Part shown: positions 1 to 9,621 of the stretch, piece after piece
How the letters are laid out: the number at the start of each line of letters is the position of its first letter
Numbering within the stretch: position 1 is the first letter of the stretch
DNA from: Comamonadaceae bacterium
GTDB taxonomy: Bacteria > Pseudomonadota > Gammaproteobacteria > Burkholderiales > Burkholderiaceae_C
DNA: 46,337 bases
Assembly (NCBI GenBank): GCA_947452785.1
Contig: CANGDZ010000023.1
Coordinates: forward strand, 1-46,337
Direction of reading: 5' to 3'
Program-made: the position numbers and the translations under genes
Notes under the pieces: model-generated
Told to the model about the DNA's origin: nothing
Databases searched by the model: none
Seen by the model: only the letters and a program-made list of their open reading frames with translations

Positions 1-143
1 GTAAAAATGTGCTTCAACCAAGGGCAAACGCTAACCCACGTAAGACGCTGGCTGCGAAAGCAGTCAATGCTACGGGTTGTTTGTCAAAAAAGAAGGTGAC
101 TACCAAACAGTCATTGGAAGCTCGGTGCTTTAGCTCCGAGTAG
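1..143. other. left-edge stretch without a recognisable gene
   Basis: I see no convincing coding region here. The bases may be further decayed 5' sequence of the adjacent ATPase remnant, because the frame that carries recognisable DUF4143 residues runs back to an in-frame TAG at 141-143 and is not recognisable before it. A short imperfect stem (CTCGG near 120, CCGAG near 136) is present without a T tract. Confidence 0.4.
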
Positions 144-651
144 TTCACTATTCTCGAGGCCTCATTGCTGGTGTTCAGCCTGGCCCCCTGGCGCGTGAAT
201 ATCGGCAAGCGGTTGGTTAAAAAGCCCTAAAGTGTATTTTTACGATGTGGGTCTGGCGTGCTGGCTGCTAGGTATGAAGACGACAGAGCAGTTGCAGAAC
301 CATCCCTTGCGAGGTGCTTTATTTGAAAATTTGGTTGTGCTGGAAGTCCTCAAGTCTTTGCGCAACCAGGGCTTGCGAGACCCTTTGTATTTTTTCCGTG
401 ACAGCAATGGTCTGGAAATTGATCTTTTGCTGGAGCACGCTGAAGGCATTCAGCTGGTTGAAATCAAGGCGTCACAAACGGTGGCAGCACCCTTGTTCGA
501 AAACCTGCGCACTGTCAGCGCATTGCTGGGTGATCGCGTGAAAAGCCAGCAGTTGGTGTACGGCGGTGAAGCGCGACAAGTCAGAGCCGAGGTGGAGGTA
601 TTGCCCTGCTGGCAAGCGGGTTCGCTGACAGCGGCTTTGGCTTCGGTGTAA
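144..651 (+). pseudogene. 3' remnant of DUF4143-type AAA ATPase, frameshifted
   Basis: The frame from position 232 (GTG) gives 139 residues typical of the C-terminal DUF4143 half of AAA ATPases: YFYDVGLAC, then RGALFENLVVLE, then FFRDSNGLEIDLL and a VEIKAS strand of the nuclease-like fold. Upstream, the frame ending at TAA 228-230 reads ILEASLLVF and later NIGKRLVKKP, which in this family runs directly into the KVYFYD segment. One extra T near 228 therefore breaks the frame. The N-terminal Walker-box half of the roughly 400-residue protein is absent. No partner or role can be assigned; I read it as a decaying pseudogene rather than a 139-residue gene. An independent short ORF starting at GTG 232 cannot be excluded. 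Confidence 0.72.
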
Positions 652-677
652 AGGCTTAACCCAACAGGTCAGAGCCC

Positions 678-1673
678 TCAGCGGTGGAAATACAGCAAGC
701 CGACCTGACCTGACCGCCCCGCATGGTTGCCGGGCAATTGGGCCAGCGGCCCTATGTCACCCGAAAAACTCAGGCTGCCAAACCAGGCCCAATGCCTGTT
801 CAAGCGGTGTTTGTAGCTCAAGCCCAGGCCCCAGCTGTCGATGCCGGTGCGCAGCGTGTCAGCCCCCAAGCGCAGCGGCCCGTAGGCATTGCGCCAATGG
901 CCGGCAGTGCCCCAGGTCAAGCCGGCGTTCAACACCATTTCACTGCGCGGTTCGAGTGGCCATGCGTAGGAAACACCAAAGCCCAAGGTGCTGCCGTCGC
1001 CCTTGCCCAGCAAGTCTTGCGTAAAGGCCAGGCCCGCCTGCCAGCGCCGCGTGATCGCCATGTTGGCAACGGCTCGCCCGCGCACGGTGCGCGGCCCGCT
1101 CTCGGGTGCGTCCGAGCCTTCGCCCCCGGTCAGGGTGTGCAGCTGCAGCGACAGGCTCAGGCTGTAGCGGCGCGTGTCCAGCCACCTGTAATCCAAAGAT
1201 GAGTCTTTGCGAAAACTGTTAAAGCGCAACCATTCGGTGCCATCGCCAATGCCCAATTGCCAGCGACCATAGCGCAAGCCCACCACCGGCTCCAGACCCG
1301 CCGTGCGTGTGAATTTAGCCAAGTCCGAAGATTTGAAAGTACCTCCCAAAGCATAGTCCCATAAAGGCTTTGCTGCCGTGTTGGCGGTGTCGGCGTCTGA
1401 ACGGTTTGCATCGGGGTTGCTGGGATCGTCGTTGCCGCTTTCTTCGTCCTCCTGCGCCCAAGCTGGCCGGTCTTGCATCAAAAAAGGCCAGTTGATGAAG
1501 GGCAAGGGCTTTGGTGCGGTGACGGTGGGCTCAGCCGCTTCAACGCTAGCCACGGGGGCAACACAGCACGTCACGGCAAACCAGAACCCCACAAACCCAG
1601 TGCCTTTAGCCCTGCGCTGGAAAAGGCGCAAGGCTAAAGGTAAGGCTGTGGTTCGGGGCAGGGGTCCATGCAT
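678..1673 (-). CDS. MipA/OmpV-like outer membrane protein
   Basis: 331 residues. An N-terminal hydrophobic stretch ends in an Ala-rich signal-peptidase-like site (SVEAAEP, about residue 48). A proline- and acid-rich linker follows, then alternating beta-strand sequence such as VVGLRYGRWQLGIG, LGFGVSYAWPL, GLGLSYKHRL and the final GLLYFHR with an aromatic near the C-terminus, as expected for a beta-barrel. The LTWGT...YGP...WGLGLSY order resembles the MipA/OmpV family, which includes murein hydrolase scaffold and outer membrane proteins. Known family members are about 250 residues; the extra length is mainly the N-terminal linker. It lies 87 bp downstream of gspE on the same strand but has its own upstream region containing an FNR/Anr box, so it is probably transcribed separately. 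Substrate or partner unknown. Confidence 0.6.
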   Translation of the reverse strand: MHGPLPRTTALPLALRLFQRRAKGTGFVGFWFAVTCCVAPVASVEAAEPTVTAPKPLPFINWPFLMQDRPAWAQEDEESGNDDPSNPDANRSDADTANTAAKPLWDYALGGTFKSSDLAKFTRTAGLEPVVGLRYGRWQLGIGDGTEWLRFNSFRKDSSLDYRWLDTRRYSLSLSLQLHTLTGGEGSDAPESGPRTVRGRAVANMAITRRWQAGLAFTQDLLGKGDGSTLGFGVSYAWPLEPRSEMVLNAGLTWGTAGHWRNAYGPLRLGADTLRTGIDSWGLGLSYKHRLNRHWAWFGSLSFSGDIGPLAQLPGNHAGRSGQVGLLYFHR

Positions 1674-1730
1674 GGTGACCCTAGATTGAAGCAGGATTTA
1701 TCTGATTCAGTGCGGTAAAAGTTAGCCCTA

Positions 1731-1744
1731 TTGATCTTGATCAA
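1731..1744. promoter_or_regulatory. perfect FNR/Anr box
   Basis: The 14 bases read TTGAT-CTTG-ATCAA, an exact match to the FNR/CRP-family anaerobic regulator consensus (TTGAT N4 ATCAA). It sits between the end of gspE and the start of the MipA-like gene, about 65 bp upstream of that start. A weak minus-strand -10 candidate (GATAAA, 1697-1702) would place the site near -47, slightly off the classical -41.5, so the start site is uncertain. Confidence 0.6.
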
Positions 1745-1760
1745 GAACTGGACTTGTCGG

Positions 1761-3167
1761 TCAATCTCTGGTGATGCGCACCAGCTCTTGCGCGCTGGTG
1801 ATGCCTTGGTCCACCAAGCGCTGCCCGTCATCGCGCATCAGCACCATGCCGCTGCCTTGGGCAGAGGAGCGGATATCGGCCTCGGCGGCTTGGCCGTGAA
1901 TTTGGGCGCGAATGGCGTCATTCGTCACCAGCAATTCAAAGATACCTGTGCGCCCGGCGTAGCCTGTTTGGGCGCATTGCGAGCAGCCGCTGCCGTGGCA
2001 ATGGCTGCAGAGTTTGCGCACCAGGCGCTGCGCCAGCACGCCCAGCAATGAGGAGCTGAGCAAGAAGGGCTCGATGCCCATGTCGGTCAGTCGGGTGACG
2101 GCGCTGGCCGCATCGTTGGTATGCAAAGTGGCCAACACCAAGTGGCCCGTGAGCGAGGCTTGAATGGCGATTTGTGCGGTTTCAAAGTCGCGGATCTCGC
2201 CGATCATGATCACATCCGGGTCTTGCCGCAGGATGGCGCGCAGGGCTTTGGCAAAGGTCAGGTCGATCTTTGCATTCACCTGGGTTTGGCCCACGCCGGG
2301 CAACTCGTATTCAATCGGGTCTTCCACCGTCATGATGTTTTGCCGGTGCGCATCGAGCCGCTGCAGCGCGGCGTACAGCGTGGTGGTTTTGCCAGAGCCG
2401 GTAGGGCCGGTGACCAAAATAATGCCGTGCGGCTGCGTCACCAGCTGTTCCATTTGCGCGAGCACGGCGCCTTGCATGCCCACGGCTTCCAGCGTCAGAC
2501 GACTCTCGCTTTTATCCAGCAAGCGCAGCACGGCGCGCTCGCCGTGCGCGCTGGGCAGGGTGGAGACGCGCACATCGACCGCACGCGCACCCAAGCGCAG
2601 ACTGATGCGGCCGTCTTGCGGCAAGCGCTTTTCGGCAATGTCCAGCTCGGCCATGATTTTCAGACGCGAGATCAAGGCGGCGTGCAGGGCGCGGTTCGGT
2701 TGCACCACCTCGCGCAAAGTACCGTCCACCCGAAAGCGCACGCTCGAATGGCGCTCGTAGGGTTCAATGTGGATGTCGCTGGCGCCATCGCGCGCGGCTT
2801 GCGTCAGCAGCGCGTTGAGCATGCGGATGATGGGTGCATCGTCGCTGGTCTCCAGCAAGTCTTCGACCGCGGGGAGTTCCTGCATCATGCGCGACAAGTC
2901 GGCTTCGGACTCGACCTCAGACACCACAGCCGCAGCGCTGGATTCGCCCGGACCGTATTGCGCCGAATAGGCTTGGCTGATGCGCTGCACCAGCGCGGGC
3001 GCGTCGCTGTGCGCTACCGACAAGGTCTCGCTGCCGTAGTGGCGCACGACTTCAGACAAAGCGTTCTTGTCGCTGCCCGGGGTCAGCCATAAAGTCAGGG
3101 CCGCGCCGTCTTCTTCCAGCAGCAGCTGGTGCGTGCGGGCAAAAGCGTAGGGGAGGGGGTAACGCAT
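1761..3167 (-). CDS. gspE: type II secretion ATPase GspE
   Basis: 468 residues. Cytoplasmic hexameric ATPase that powers pseudopilus assembly in type II secretion. Visible motifs: Walker A GPTGSGKT (254-261), Asp box [11 protein letters not shown] (about 281-291), Walker B region MIGEIRD (321-327), His box ATLHTNDA (346-353). A tetracysteine site follows at Cys387, Cys390, Cys395 and Cys398; only four residues separate the two CxxC pairs, whereas many GspE proteins have about thirty there. The N-terminal domain is shorter than in classical GspE but the start at 3167 gives a plausible fold and sits 14 bp after gspD. It is the last gsp gene of the minus-strand operon; gspF, often next, is not present. 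Confidence 0.95.
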   Translation of the reverse strand: MRYPLPYAFARTHQLLLEEDGAALTLWLTPGSDKNALSEVVRHYGSETLSVAHSDAPALVQRISQAYSAQYGPGESSAAAVVSEVESEADLSRMMQELPAVEDLLETSDDAPIIRMLNALLTQAARDGASDIHIEPYERHSSVRFRVDGTLREVVQPNRALHAALISRLKIMAELDIAEKRLPQDGRISLRLGARAVDVRVSTLPSAHGERAVLRLLDKSESRLTLEAVGMQGAVLAQMEQLVTQPHGIILVTGPTGSGKTTTLYAALQRLDAHRQNIMTVEDPIEYELPGVGQTQVNAKIDLTFAKALRAILRQDPDVIMIGEIRDFETAQIAIQASLTGHLVLATLHTNDAASAVTRLTDMGIEPFLLSSSLLGVLAQRLVRKLCSHCHGSGCSQCAQTGYAGRTGIFELLVTNDAIRAQIHGQAAEADIRSSAQGSGMVLMRDDGQRLVDQGITSAQELVRITRD

Positions 3168-3181
3168 GGCGGTGATTGTGA

Positions 3182-5290
3182 TCAGCGCTTGGACTGGGCC
3201 GGCAGTTCGGGCATTACGGCCGAACCCGTCACTGGCACCGCCGAGCTGGGCGCCGGTTGGCTGTTCATTTGGTTGCCGCGCATTTGCTCGTAACGGTCCA
3301 TCGACAAGCTCTCGGTCGCAGCGGCGTCGCGCATCACCACCGGGCGCAAGAAGACCATCAAATTGGTTTTCTTGCGGCTGCGGGTTTCTGAGCGGAACAG
3401 ATTGCCAAAGAAGGGCAGGTCGCCCAAGCCGGGCACTTTTTCTTGGCTGTTGGTGTAGTCGTCTTGCAGCAATCCGCCCAGCACCACAATTGAGCCGTCT
3501 TCTACCAGCACGCTCGACTCGATGGAGCGTTTGTTGGTGATCAAGCCTGCGGTGGAGGCGCTTTTGGTGTCGATGCTGCTGACTTCCTGAAAAATCTGCA
3601 TCTTCACCGTGCCGTTTTCGCTGATCTGCGGCTTGACCTTGAGCGTCAAGCCCACGTCTTTGCGCTCGATGGTTTGAAACGGGTTCACCGTACCGCCGGT
3701 GGTGTTGTTGTTGGTGTATTGGCCCGTCACAAACGGCACGTTTTGGCCGATTACGATTTTGGCTTCTTCGTTATCCAGCGTCAGCAAATTGGGTGTGGAC
3801 AGCACGTTGCCGTTGCCATTGCTTTGAATAAACCGGGCCAAGGCGCCCAGCACCAAGGCGCCGTTGCGCCGCTCGCCCACGGCAATGTTCAAGCCGGTCG
3901 CGGGGCTGCTTGAGCCGGTGAAGGTGCCCGCGGCTGCGCCGGTGGCCAGTGACAGCAGATTGGTGCCGCCCACCGAAAAGTTGGTGCCCAGCAGGCCCAC
4001 GGTGTTGTTGCCCGTGCCGGTGCCGCTCATCCATTGCACGCCAAACTCGGCGGCTTTGTCGGCGCTGACTTCGGCGATCAGGCTTTCCACATACACCTGG
4101 GCGCGGCGTTGGTCGAGCTTGTCGATCACGGCGCGCAGCTGGCGGTACTGCGGCTCGGGCGCGGTGATGATCAGCGAGTTGGTGGCCGGATCGGCTTGGA
4201 TTTGGCCGCCGGTTGACGGTTGGCTTGTGGCGGTGTTGCTACTGCCCGGGGTGCTCATGGGCGTGGACGTGGGGATGTTGGTGGTGCCAGCAGTGTTGCT
4301 GCGGTTGTCCGCCGTCAAGGCGGCGCGCAAGGTGCCCGCCAGTTTGGTGGCGTCGGCGTTCTTCAGGTAGACCACGTAAATGTTCCCAGCCGCACCGTTG
4401 ATGCTGCTGGCGCTGGGTTGATCGAGCTGTTCAATCAAGGTGCGCACCAAAGACAATCGAGCTGGATTGGCGGCGCGCACGATCAGCGAGTTGGTGCGCG
4501 ACTCGGCTACCAAGGTGGTTTTGTATCCGTTGTCACTTTGGCCTGGGGTGGCTGCAGCGGCGGCGTTAGCAGCGCCCGAGTCGATCAGCTTTTGCACCAA
4601 GGGTGCCATGTCGTTGGCCAGCGCGTGTTGCAAGCGAATCACTTCCACGCCCGTGGCGTTGGACACGTCCAGCGCCGCCACGATGCGGCCTAGGCGTTGC
4701 AGGTTGTCGGCGTAATCGGTGATCACCAGTGCATTCGTGCCGGGGTTGACGTTGATGGTGTTGTTGGGGCTGATCAATGGGCGCAGCACCGCCACCAAGT
4801 TGTTCGCCGACTCGTGATTGAGTTTGAAGATTTGCGTCACGATCTGGCCACCACCCAAGGGGGCGTTGCCTGCATTCACGGCGCCGCTTTGCATCTTGGC
4901 TTCGGCCTCGGGCACCACGGTGTACAGGCCTAAAGACTCGACCAAGGCAAAGCCTTGCGTGCGCAGTTGCGAGGCGAACAAACGCAGGGCCTGCGCGGGG
5001 GCCACGGGCACGGTGCTGACCAAGTTCATCGTGCCTTTGACGCGCGGGTCCACCACCACGTTGTGGCCCGACAGCGTGGCCAAGGTGCGGGCCACCGATT
5101 CGATCTCGGCGTTGGCAAAGTTCAGCGTGATGGTGTCGTTGGCCTTGGCCGCCGTTGTACTTGAGTTGGCTTTATGGGTTTGCGCGCTGGCCGGCAGGCT
5201 GACCAGCCCCATCCAGCACAGCAGGGCCCAGGACAAAGGCAAAAGGCGCCAAGGGCTAGGCGTGAACGAGTTCGTCATTGGTGTGAGCAT
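3182..5290 (-). CDS. gspD: type II secretion secretin GspD
   Basis: 702 residues. Outer membrane channel of the type II secretion system. It has a signal peptide ending near PASAQ, an N0 domain ([18 protein letters not shown]), repeated N1-N3 modules with typical NALVITD, NSLIVRA and NSLIITA strands, Ser/Thr/Gly-rich linkers around residues 330-360, and a C-terminal secretin domain with [14 protein letters not shown] and the closing NLMVFLRP. Length is normal for the family. The start at 5290 lies 7 bp after gspN, so the genes are likely co-translated; a second Met (MTNS, 5278) is an alternative start. No lipobox for self-piloting is seen. Confidence 0.96.
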   Translation of the reverse strand: MLTPMTNSFTPSPWRLLPLSWALLCWMGLVSLPASAQTHKANSSTTAAKANDTITLNFANAEIESVARTLATLSGHNVVVDPRVKGTMNLVSTVPVAPAQALRLFASQLRTQGFALVESLGLYTVVPEAEAKMQSGAVNAGNAPLGGGQIVTQIFKLNHESANNLVAVLRPLISPNNTINVNPGTNALVITDYADNLQRLGRIVAALDVSNATGVEVIRLQHALANDMAPLVQKLIDSGAANAAAAATPGQSDNGYKTTLVAESRTNSLIVRAANPARLSLVRTLIEQLDQPSASSINGAAGNIYVVYLKNADATKLAGTLRAALTADNRSNTAGTTNIPTSTPMSTPGSSNTATSQPSTGGQIQADPATNSLIITAPEPQYRQLRAVIDKLDQRRAQVYVESLIAEVSADKAAEFGVQWMSGTGTGNNTVGLLGTNFSVGGTNLLSLATGAAAGTFTGSSSPATGLNIAVGERRNGALVLGALARFIQSNGNGNVLSTPNLLTLDNEEAKIVIGQNVPFVTGQYTNNNTTGGTVNPFQTIERKDVGLTLKVKPQISENGTVKMQIFQEVSSIDTKSASTAGLITNKRSIESSVLVEDGSIVVLGGLLQDDYTNSQEKVPGLGDLPFFGNLFRSETRSRKKTNLMVFLRPVVMRDAAATESLSMDRYEQMRGNQMNSQPAPSSAVPVTGSAVMPELPAQSKR

Positions 5291-5297
5291 ATAGGTT

Positions 5298-6173
5298 TTA
5301 ACCCCAAGAAAGTAGGCTGCGCGCGCCTTGGCGGCGGCCGATGATGCTGAGTAAATTGTTCAACGCGGCTTCGTGTTCGGGCGCAGCGCTGGCTTCGCCT
5401 TGAAAGTGCAAGCGTTGCCCCGACCCTTGCCATTGACCTTGACCGGTCAGCAACAAACTACCAGAGGCGGTGCTGAGCTTCAGCTCAATGCCGGTCGACG
5501 GAGCAGCCGCCGTGGTGATGTCCACTTGGTAAGTGCCAATCGGTTTGAGCGGCGACAGGCGCGAGGCCATGTTGTGGGCGGTGATTTTGACGCTGCCTTG
5601 CGTGCGCATGCGCCCGCTTTGCCACTGCAGGCGCAGCTGCTGGGGTGTGATGGCCAAGTCGCCTTCAGGCTGCAAAGTGTTCCACGGTGCGCCCAAGCCC
5701 GAGAGCAGGGCGGCGGGCCAGGTGGAGGTTGTGTCAGACAGTTGCAACTGCGCCCCGTCCCAAGCGGGTGAAATGCGCAAGTGCAAGTGCAAGGGCGTGG
5801 GCATGCAGCAGTCTGAGCGCAGGGACAACTGTTGCTCCGAATTCAAAGGCTGCAGCGCCCAGGTGATGCGCCCCGGCAATGCTTGCGCATCGCGGCTGCC
5901 TGCGCCGCCTGTCAAGACGACTTGCGCCGACCCGTGCCAGACGGTGCCGCGCGCTTCTTGCAGTTGCAATTGATCGTGTGTCGCCATGGCTACGCCTTGC
6001 GCCAACCATTGCGCAGGAGCGAACAGCAACAAGGTACCCAACAGCCCCAGCAAAACGCCAGCCCAAGCCCAGCGCCAGGGCGCGCCAGGTGGACGCGCTG
6101 GCGCGCGACGTCCGGTCCCGCGTGCAAAAGACGTGGGCAAAGAGCTTGTTGCCAGGGCGAGTTTCAAGGTCAT
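5298..6173 (-). CDS. gspN: type II secretion protein GspN
   Basis: 291 residues. One N-terminal membrane segment (about residues 35-55, WAGVLLGLLGTLLLFAPAQW) is followed by a periplasmic beta-rich domain, with VWHGSAQVVL and GRITWALQP characteristic of GspN. The protein is an accessory inner-membrane component of type II secretion found in only some systems; its exact role is not settled. It lies between gspM (13 bp upstream) and gspD (7 bp downstream). The first 30 residues are Arg/Pro-rich and cytoplasmic, consistent with the positive-inside rule. Confidence 0.88.
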   Translation of the reverse strand: MTLKLALATSSLPTSFARGTGRRAPARPPGAPWRWAWAGVLLGLLGTLLLFAPAQWLAQGVAMATHDQLQLQEARGTVWHGSAQVVLTGGAGSRDAQALPGRITWALQPLNSEQQLSLRSDCCMPTPLHLHLRISPAWDGAQLQLSDTTSTWPAALLSGLGAPWNTLQPEGDLAITPQQLRLQWQSGRMRTQGSVKITAHNMASRLSPLKPIGTYQVDITTAAAPSTGIELKLSTASGSLLLTGQGQWQGSGQRLHFQGEASAAPEHEAALNNLLSIIGRRQGARSLLSWG

Positions 6174-6186
6174 GGATAAATCGACC

Positions 6187-6693
6187 TTAGGGCGCGGGCA
6201 AGCTCAACACCACTGAGCCGCTCCAAGCGGCTGCGCTGAGCTTTAAATGGGCCTGCACAGGCACCGCCCGCGCTTGCGTGCGCACCTGGGCCAGCCAGGT
6301 GGCCAAGGCCGGGGCCGGCACGGCTTTGAGTGTCACGGTGCTGCGATCGCCCAACGTTTGGACTTGCGCGCTGGTGGACAAGAGTTCTGTAGTGGTGTTT
6401 TGCAAGGCCCGCAGCGCTTCGGCCTGGGTCATGCGGGGTTGTTGTTGCAGGCTTTGGGCTTGCGCCTGCAGGTCTTTGAGTTGTTGCCATTGCGCGTCGA
6501 CGCCGGCTTGTTGCGCTGGCGCTTCGCGCACGGTACGCAGGGCCGGGGCCAAGGCCAGCCACCAGACCACGGCCAGAGCGAGTAAAGTGGCGCCCCAGCT
6601 CAGCAAGCCTTGTTCTCGTGGGCTCAAGGTCTGCCAACGCTGACCCAGCGCTTGCACCGCCGTAGCCATGGGCTTGTGGGGCTTCAAGCTCAT
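6187..6693 (-). CDS. gspM: type II secretion protein GspM
   Basis: 168 residues from the ATG at 6693, chosen because it forms an ATGA overlap with the gspL stop; a longer reading to 6741 lies inside gspL. It shows the GspM pattern: a short cytoplasmic N-terminus, the hallmark LSPREQGLLSWGATLLALAV leading into one membrane helix (about 25-48), then a coiled-coil-prone Gln-rich segment and a small ferredoxin-like periplasmic domain. GspM partners with GspL in the inner-membrane platform. Cloning artefacts or frameshifts are not apparent. Confidence 0.9.
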   Translation of the reverse strand: MSLKPHKPMATAVQALGQRWQTLSPREQGLLSWGATLLALAVVWWLALAPALRTVREAPAQQAGVDAQWQQLKDLQAQAQSLQQQPRMTQAEALRALQNTTTELLSTSAQVQTLGDRSTVTLKAVPAPALATWLAQVRTQARAVPVQAHLKLSAAAWSGSVVLSLPAP

Positions 6694-7925
6694 GGCGCGC
6701 TCCTGGGTGTGGACGGCGTAATCATGGTGGTGATCACCCAATCGGCACCTTCGCGGCGGGCTTGGACCTTTTGTGCTTGCAAAAGTGTTTGCATGGGCCC
6801 GACCTGAGCCTCGGTCAAGGTCAAGTCTTTCAGGCGCAGTTCACCGGCTTCAAAATCAATTTGAGTCACCGCTTGGCCTGCGGGCAGGGCTTGACCCAAG
6901 GCCGCCAGCAGCGGCTCTAGACCATCGCTGCCCGATTGTCCTGCCGCTTGACGCAGGCGCTGCACTTCGCGGCGCATTTGCAAAGGCGCATCCACCACCA
7001 CTTGAATCTCAGGAAAGGTTTGCGTTATCACCAGCCCCATGCTCGTTTGGCGTTGGCGCAAGTCGGCTTGGAGTTTCCAGGCCCAGGCGTTCAGCCCCAG
7101 CAGCTGGCTCAGCACCAGCACGGCCAGCCCCCAGCGGGCAGGGCGCCAGGCGCTGGACTGCCACAGGGTTTGCTTGACGCGGCCCAACGTTTTGAGCCAA
7201 CGCGCCGAACCTGTGGCGGCCAAGTCAAATTGCGCCAAATCCCAGTCACTGTGCGCCGCCGTGAGCAAACGCTCAGCCGGTTGGACCAAGCGGGGTTTGA
7301 GGTGCAGGTGCTGTTCAGCCGACTCGGCTACAGCGGGCTCCGCGCTCAATTGCGCGTTGGCCAGTAGATCGGAGCTCAAAGCCTCTAAACCCGAGGGGAA
7401 GGGCAGACCCCATACGCCTTGCGCGGCACTGACCCACAGCCAGGCGGCCTGCGGCGTGCCGGTGACGAGCAACTGGGCGGCGACGCCGGCGGCTTGGGGG
7501 TTGAGGGGGCTGAGTTCTGGCACCACGCGGTTGACCGAAATGTCCGCCGCCTCCAGCGCATGCAAGTGGCCTTGCAGCCAAGCCTTGTGGCACACGGCCA
7601 CCCAGGTTTTTTGCCCGGCTTGCCAATGCGGTTGCAGGGCAAATTGCAGTTGCTGCGCTTCGCCCAGCACCCGCTCTTCCAACAAGCCGACCAATACCGC
7701 GCGCAAGTTGGGGCCGCTCAAGGCTTTGCCGGCCGGTAAGTCCACCGCGTGCCACGACAGGGCGGTGGCAGGCACCACGGCCACCACGTCGGCGTTGCGG
7801 CTCACTGGGGGCAGCAGGGTGGCAGACGCCTGGCGCAGCGACGCGGCATCCGGCCCTTGGGTGAAGGCATACAGGCTGCTGGGAGAGGCCGCTGCCAGGG
7901 GCAGCGAGATGATCAATTGACTCAT
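6690..7925 (-). CDS. gspL: type II secretion protein GspL
   Basis: 411 residues from the ATG at 7925, which overlaps the gspK stop as ATGA. The N-terminal part is the actin-like cytoplasmic domain that binds GspE (VVAVVPATALSWHAVDLPAG, LLEERVL). A single membrane helix follows near residue 265 (WGLAVLVLSQLLGLNAWAW), then a periplasmic ferredoxin-like domain ending in DWVITTMI. GspL recruits GspE to the membrane through GspM and GspF. Order and overlaps match a standard gsp operon. Frame is intact through the whole length. Confidence 0.93.
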   Translation of the reverse strand: MSQLIISLPLAAASPSSLYAFTQGPDAASLRQASATLLPPVSRNADVVAVVPATALSWHAVDLPAGKALSGPNLRAVLVGLLEERVLGEAQQLQFALQPHWQAGQKTWVAVCHKAWLQGHLHALEAADISVNRVVPELSPLNPQAAGVAAQLLVTGTPQAAWLWVSAAQGVWGLPFPSGLEALSSDLLANAQLSAEPAVAESAEQHLHLKPRLVQPAERLLTAAHSDWDLAQFDLAATGSARWLKTLGRVKQTLWQSSAWRPARWGLAVLVLSQLLGLNAWAWKLQADLRQRQTSMGLVITQTFPEIQVVVDAPLQMRREVQRLRQAAGQSGSDGLEPLLAALGQALPAGQAVTQIDFEAGELRLKDLTLTEAQVGPMQTLLQAQKVQARREGADWVITTMITPSTPRSAP

Positions 7926-8935
7926 GGCTGTGCAGATTGTAGGAGTCTGGTGCTTTGTGGGGTACTCGGTGCGCTGTTGGGCAGTGTGCTGGGCTGGTGA
8001 CTCACCGCGCGGTAACGCCACACGATGGTGATCGTGGGTCCATTGCGTTCGACCAGTAATTCGTCTTCTTGCACCGTGTCTTCCAGCCGGATGCGGCCGC
8101 GAATGAAGAAGTATTTGCTTTTGAAATCGTGCAGTTTGGGGTCCACCTGCGGACCCAAGACCTTCGTGGCGGCCTGCAAATCTTCTAAGGGAGCCAAATT
8201 GGCCCTTTGCCGCACAAACCGCTGCGCCGCCGCCATGTCCAGGCCGGGCAGGCTGGCGTAAATGACCTCAGGCCCGGCGGTGTTCAGGTTCAGCTCCGTA
8301 GGGGTGGGCAAGACCGAGACAAAGGGCGCCAGTTGCGCCGCTGTGCGGGCGCTGAGCCCCAGCCAGACCAATTGCTCGGTGTGTTGCGGCATCAAAGGTG
8401 CGTTGGCGGTGCCTGTGGAGACGGGCGCGTTGGTTGTGGGCGTCGCTTGTTGGGCGCGCAAAAGTTGTTGCTGCAAAGTGTTCAGCTCATTCAACGGCAA
8501 GCCCAACAGCGTGAACAGCTTGGCAAAGCTGGCCTGTCCGGTGACGGAGGCTTGGCCGTTGTCGATCAGGTTACGCACATTCAGGCGTGACTGGGCGTCG
8601 GTGATGGCCCCCGATAAAAACACCTCGGGGTCGCCTTCACTGGCTTGTTTGTCTTGCGATAAAAAAGCCGACAACTTGGACTCTTGCAAGCCCAGCGCCC
8701 AGGGCTCGGCCAAGTGGTCGGCCGGACCTTTGTCTTCGCGTAAAACCAGGCGTGAGAAATCCAGCGCCCCAGTCAACAGCCACGCAGTTTGGGCGCGCGA
8801 TCGCTCGGCGCTTTCAACCTCCACATGGCGCCACTGCTGCCACAGCGCGGCGCTGGCCAGGGTGGCGACCAGGGTCACGGTGATCATGGCGCTGATCAAC
8901 GCGGCGCCGCGCACCCGTTGTGGGCGGGCATTCAC
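7922..8935 (-). CDS. gspK: minor pseudopilin GspK
   Basis: 337 residues starting at GTG 8935, which overlaps the gspJ stop as GTGA. The prepilin leader ends in RVRG before AALISAMITVTLVATLA; as in other GspK proteins the Glu at position +5 is missing. The large alpha domain characteristic of GspK follows (SRLNVRNLI, LNLNTAGPEVIYASLPGL). GspK caps the pseudopilus tip with GspI and GspJ. The leader would be cut by a prepilin peptidase (GspO/PilD) that is not in this window. Confidence 0.93.
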   Translation of the reverse strand: MNARPQRVRGAALISAMITVTLVATLASAALWQQWRHVEVESAERSRAQTAWLLTGALDFSRLVLREDKGPADHLAEPWALGLQESKLSAFLSQDKQASEGDPEVFLSGAITDAQSRLNVRNLIDNGQASVTGQASFAKLFTLLGLPLNELNTLQQQLLRAQQATPTTNAPVSTGTANAPLMPQHTEQLVWLGLSARTAAQLAPFVSVLPTPTELNLNTAGPEVIYASLPGLDMAAAQRFVRQRANLAPLEDLQAATKVLGPQVDPKLHDFKSKYFFIRGRIRLEDTVQEDELLVERNGPTITIVWRYRAVSHQPSTLPNSAPSTPQSTRLLQSAQP

Positions 8936-9621
8936 GGTGCGGCCCCGGTCAAGGTGGGGCTGACCCAGTCCAGCGTGAGCTTGCCGCTCAGGCTGGGCCC
9001 AGCGGGCAGGTCAAGTACCAGACGAATGCCGTCGGGTGGGCCGCCGGGGGCGGTGTTGCTGGCGCTGCCCGGTGTCGCTGGCGTTGTGCCTTCGCTGGAC
9101 AGTGGGTTGCTCCAAGCCCCGCCACGGTGGAAAAAGATTTGCCACTGAGACAGGGCGCGCACATGGACCTCTTGGGCCCGGTCTTCGGCGCTCGGGGTTT
9201 GGCCCCAGGTCTGGGCGCGGCTCCAGGCGGCAGTCCAGTCGGCGCGTTGACTGATGGCGGCAGATTGCCAGCGTATCCAATTGCCGCGGCCTGCACCGGT
9301 CCCGCCGTCGTTGCGCAAAGTCCAGGCCACCACTTGCAAGCTGGCTGGCTCGCTCAAGGGATGGCGGCGCGTGAGGCGCAGCACCCTGCCGTCCCAGTCC
9401 AGCGCCGCAGTGCCGGGCAGGTTGACCATGGCATTGAGGTCGGTACGCCATTGGGCGAGCCCCACTTGCAGGGTCAAGGCATCGTCAGCGCGCTCTTGCA
9501 ATTGGCTTTGAGCCCGGCTCATTCCGTCAATGCCGCGCCAACTGAGCATCGCCATCAAGGCCATGATTGAGATCGCCACCAGCAACTCAATCAAGGTGAA
9601 ACCTTGGGCTTGGCGGCGCAT
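8932..9621 (-). CDS. gspJ: minor pseudopilin GspJ
   Basis: 229 residues from ATG 9621, which shares one base with the gspI stop (TGATG). Prepilin leader MRRQAQG is followed by FTLIELLVAISIMALMAM, then SWRGIDGM and an LTRRHP segment typical of GspJ. Forms the pseudopilus tip complex with GspI and GspK in the periplasm. A reading that extends to 9762 lies within gspI and is rejected because it buries the cleavage site. Confidence 0.93.
   Translation of the reverse strand: MRRQAQGFTLIELLVAISIMALMAMLSWRGIDGMSRAQSQLQERADDALTLQVGLAQWRTDLNAMVNLPGTAALDWDGRVLRLTRRHPLSEPASLQVVAWTLRNDGGTGAGRGNWIRWQSAAISQRADWTAAWSRAQTWGQTPSAEDRAQEVHVRALSQWQIFFHRGGAWSNPLSSEGTTPATPGSASNTAPGGPPDGIRLVLDLPAGPSLSGKLTLDWVSPTLTGAAP

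Noticed and set aside
2121..3092. 323-residue open frame on the plus strand
   Set aside because: Lies fully antisense to gspE, His/Gln-rich shadow translation with no domain; GspE frame has clear motifs.
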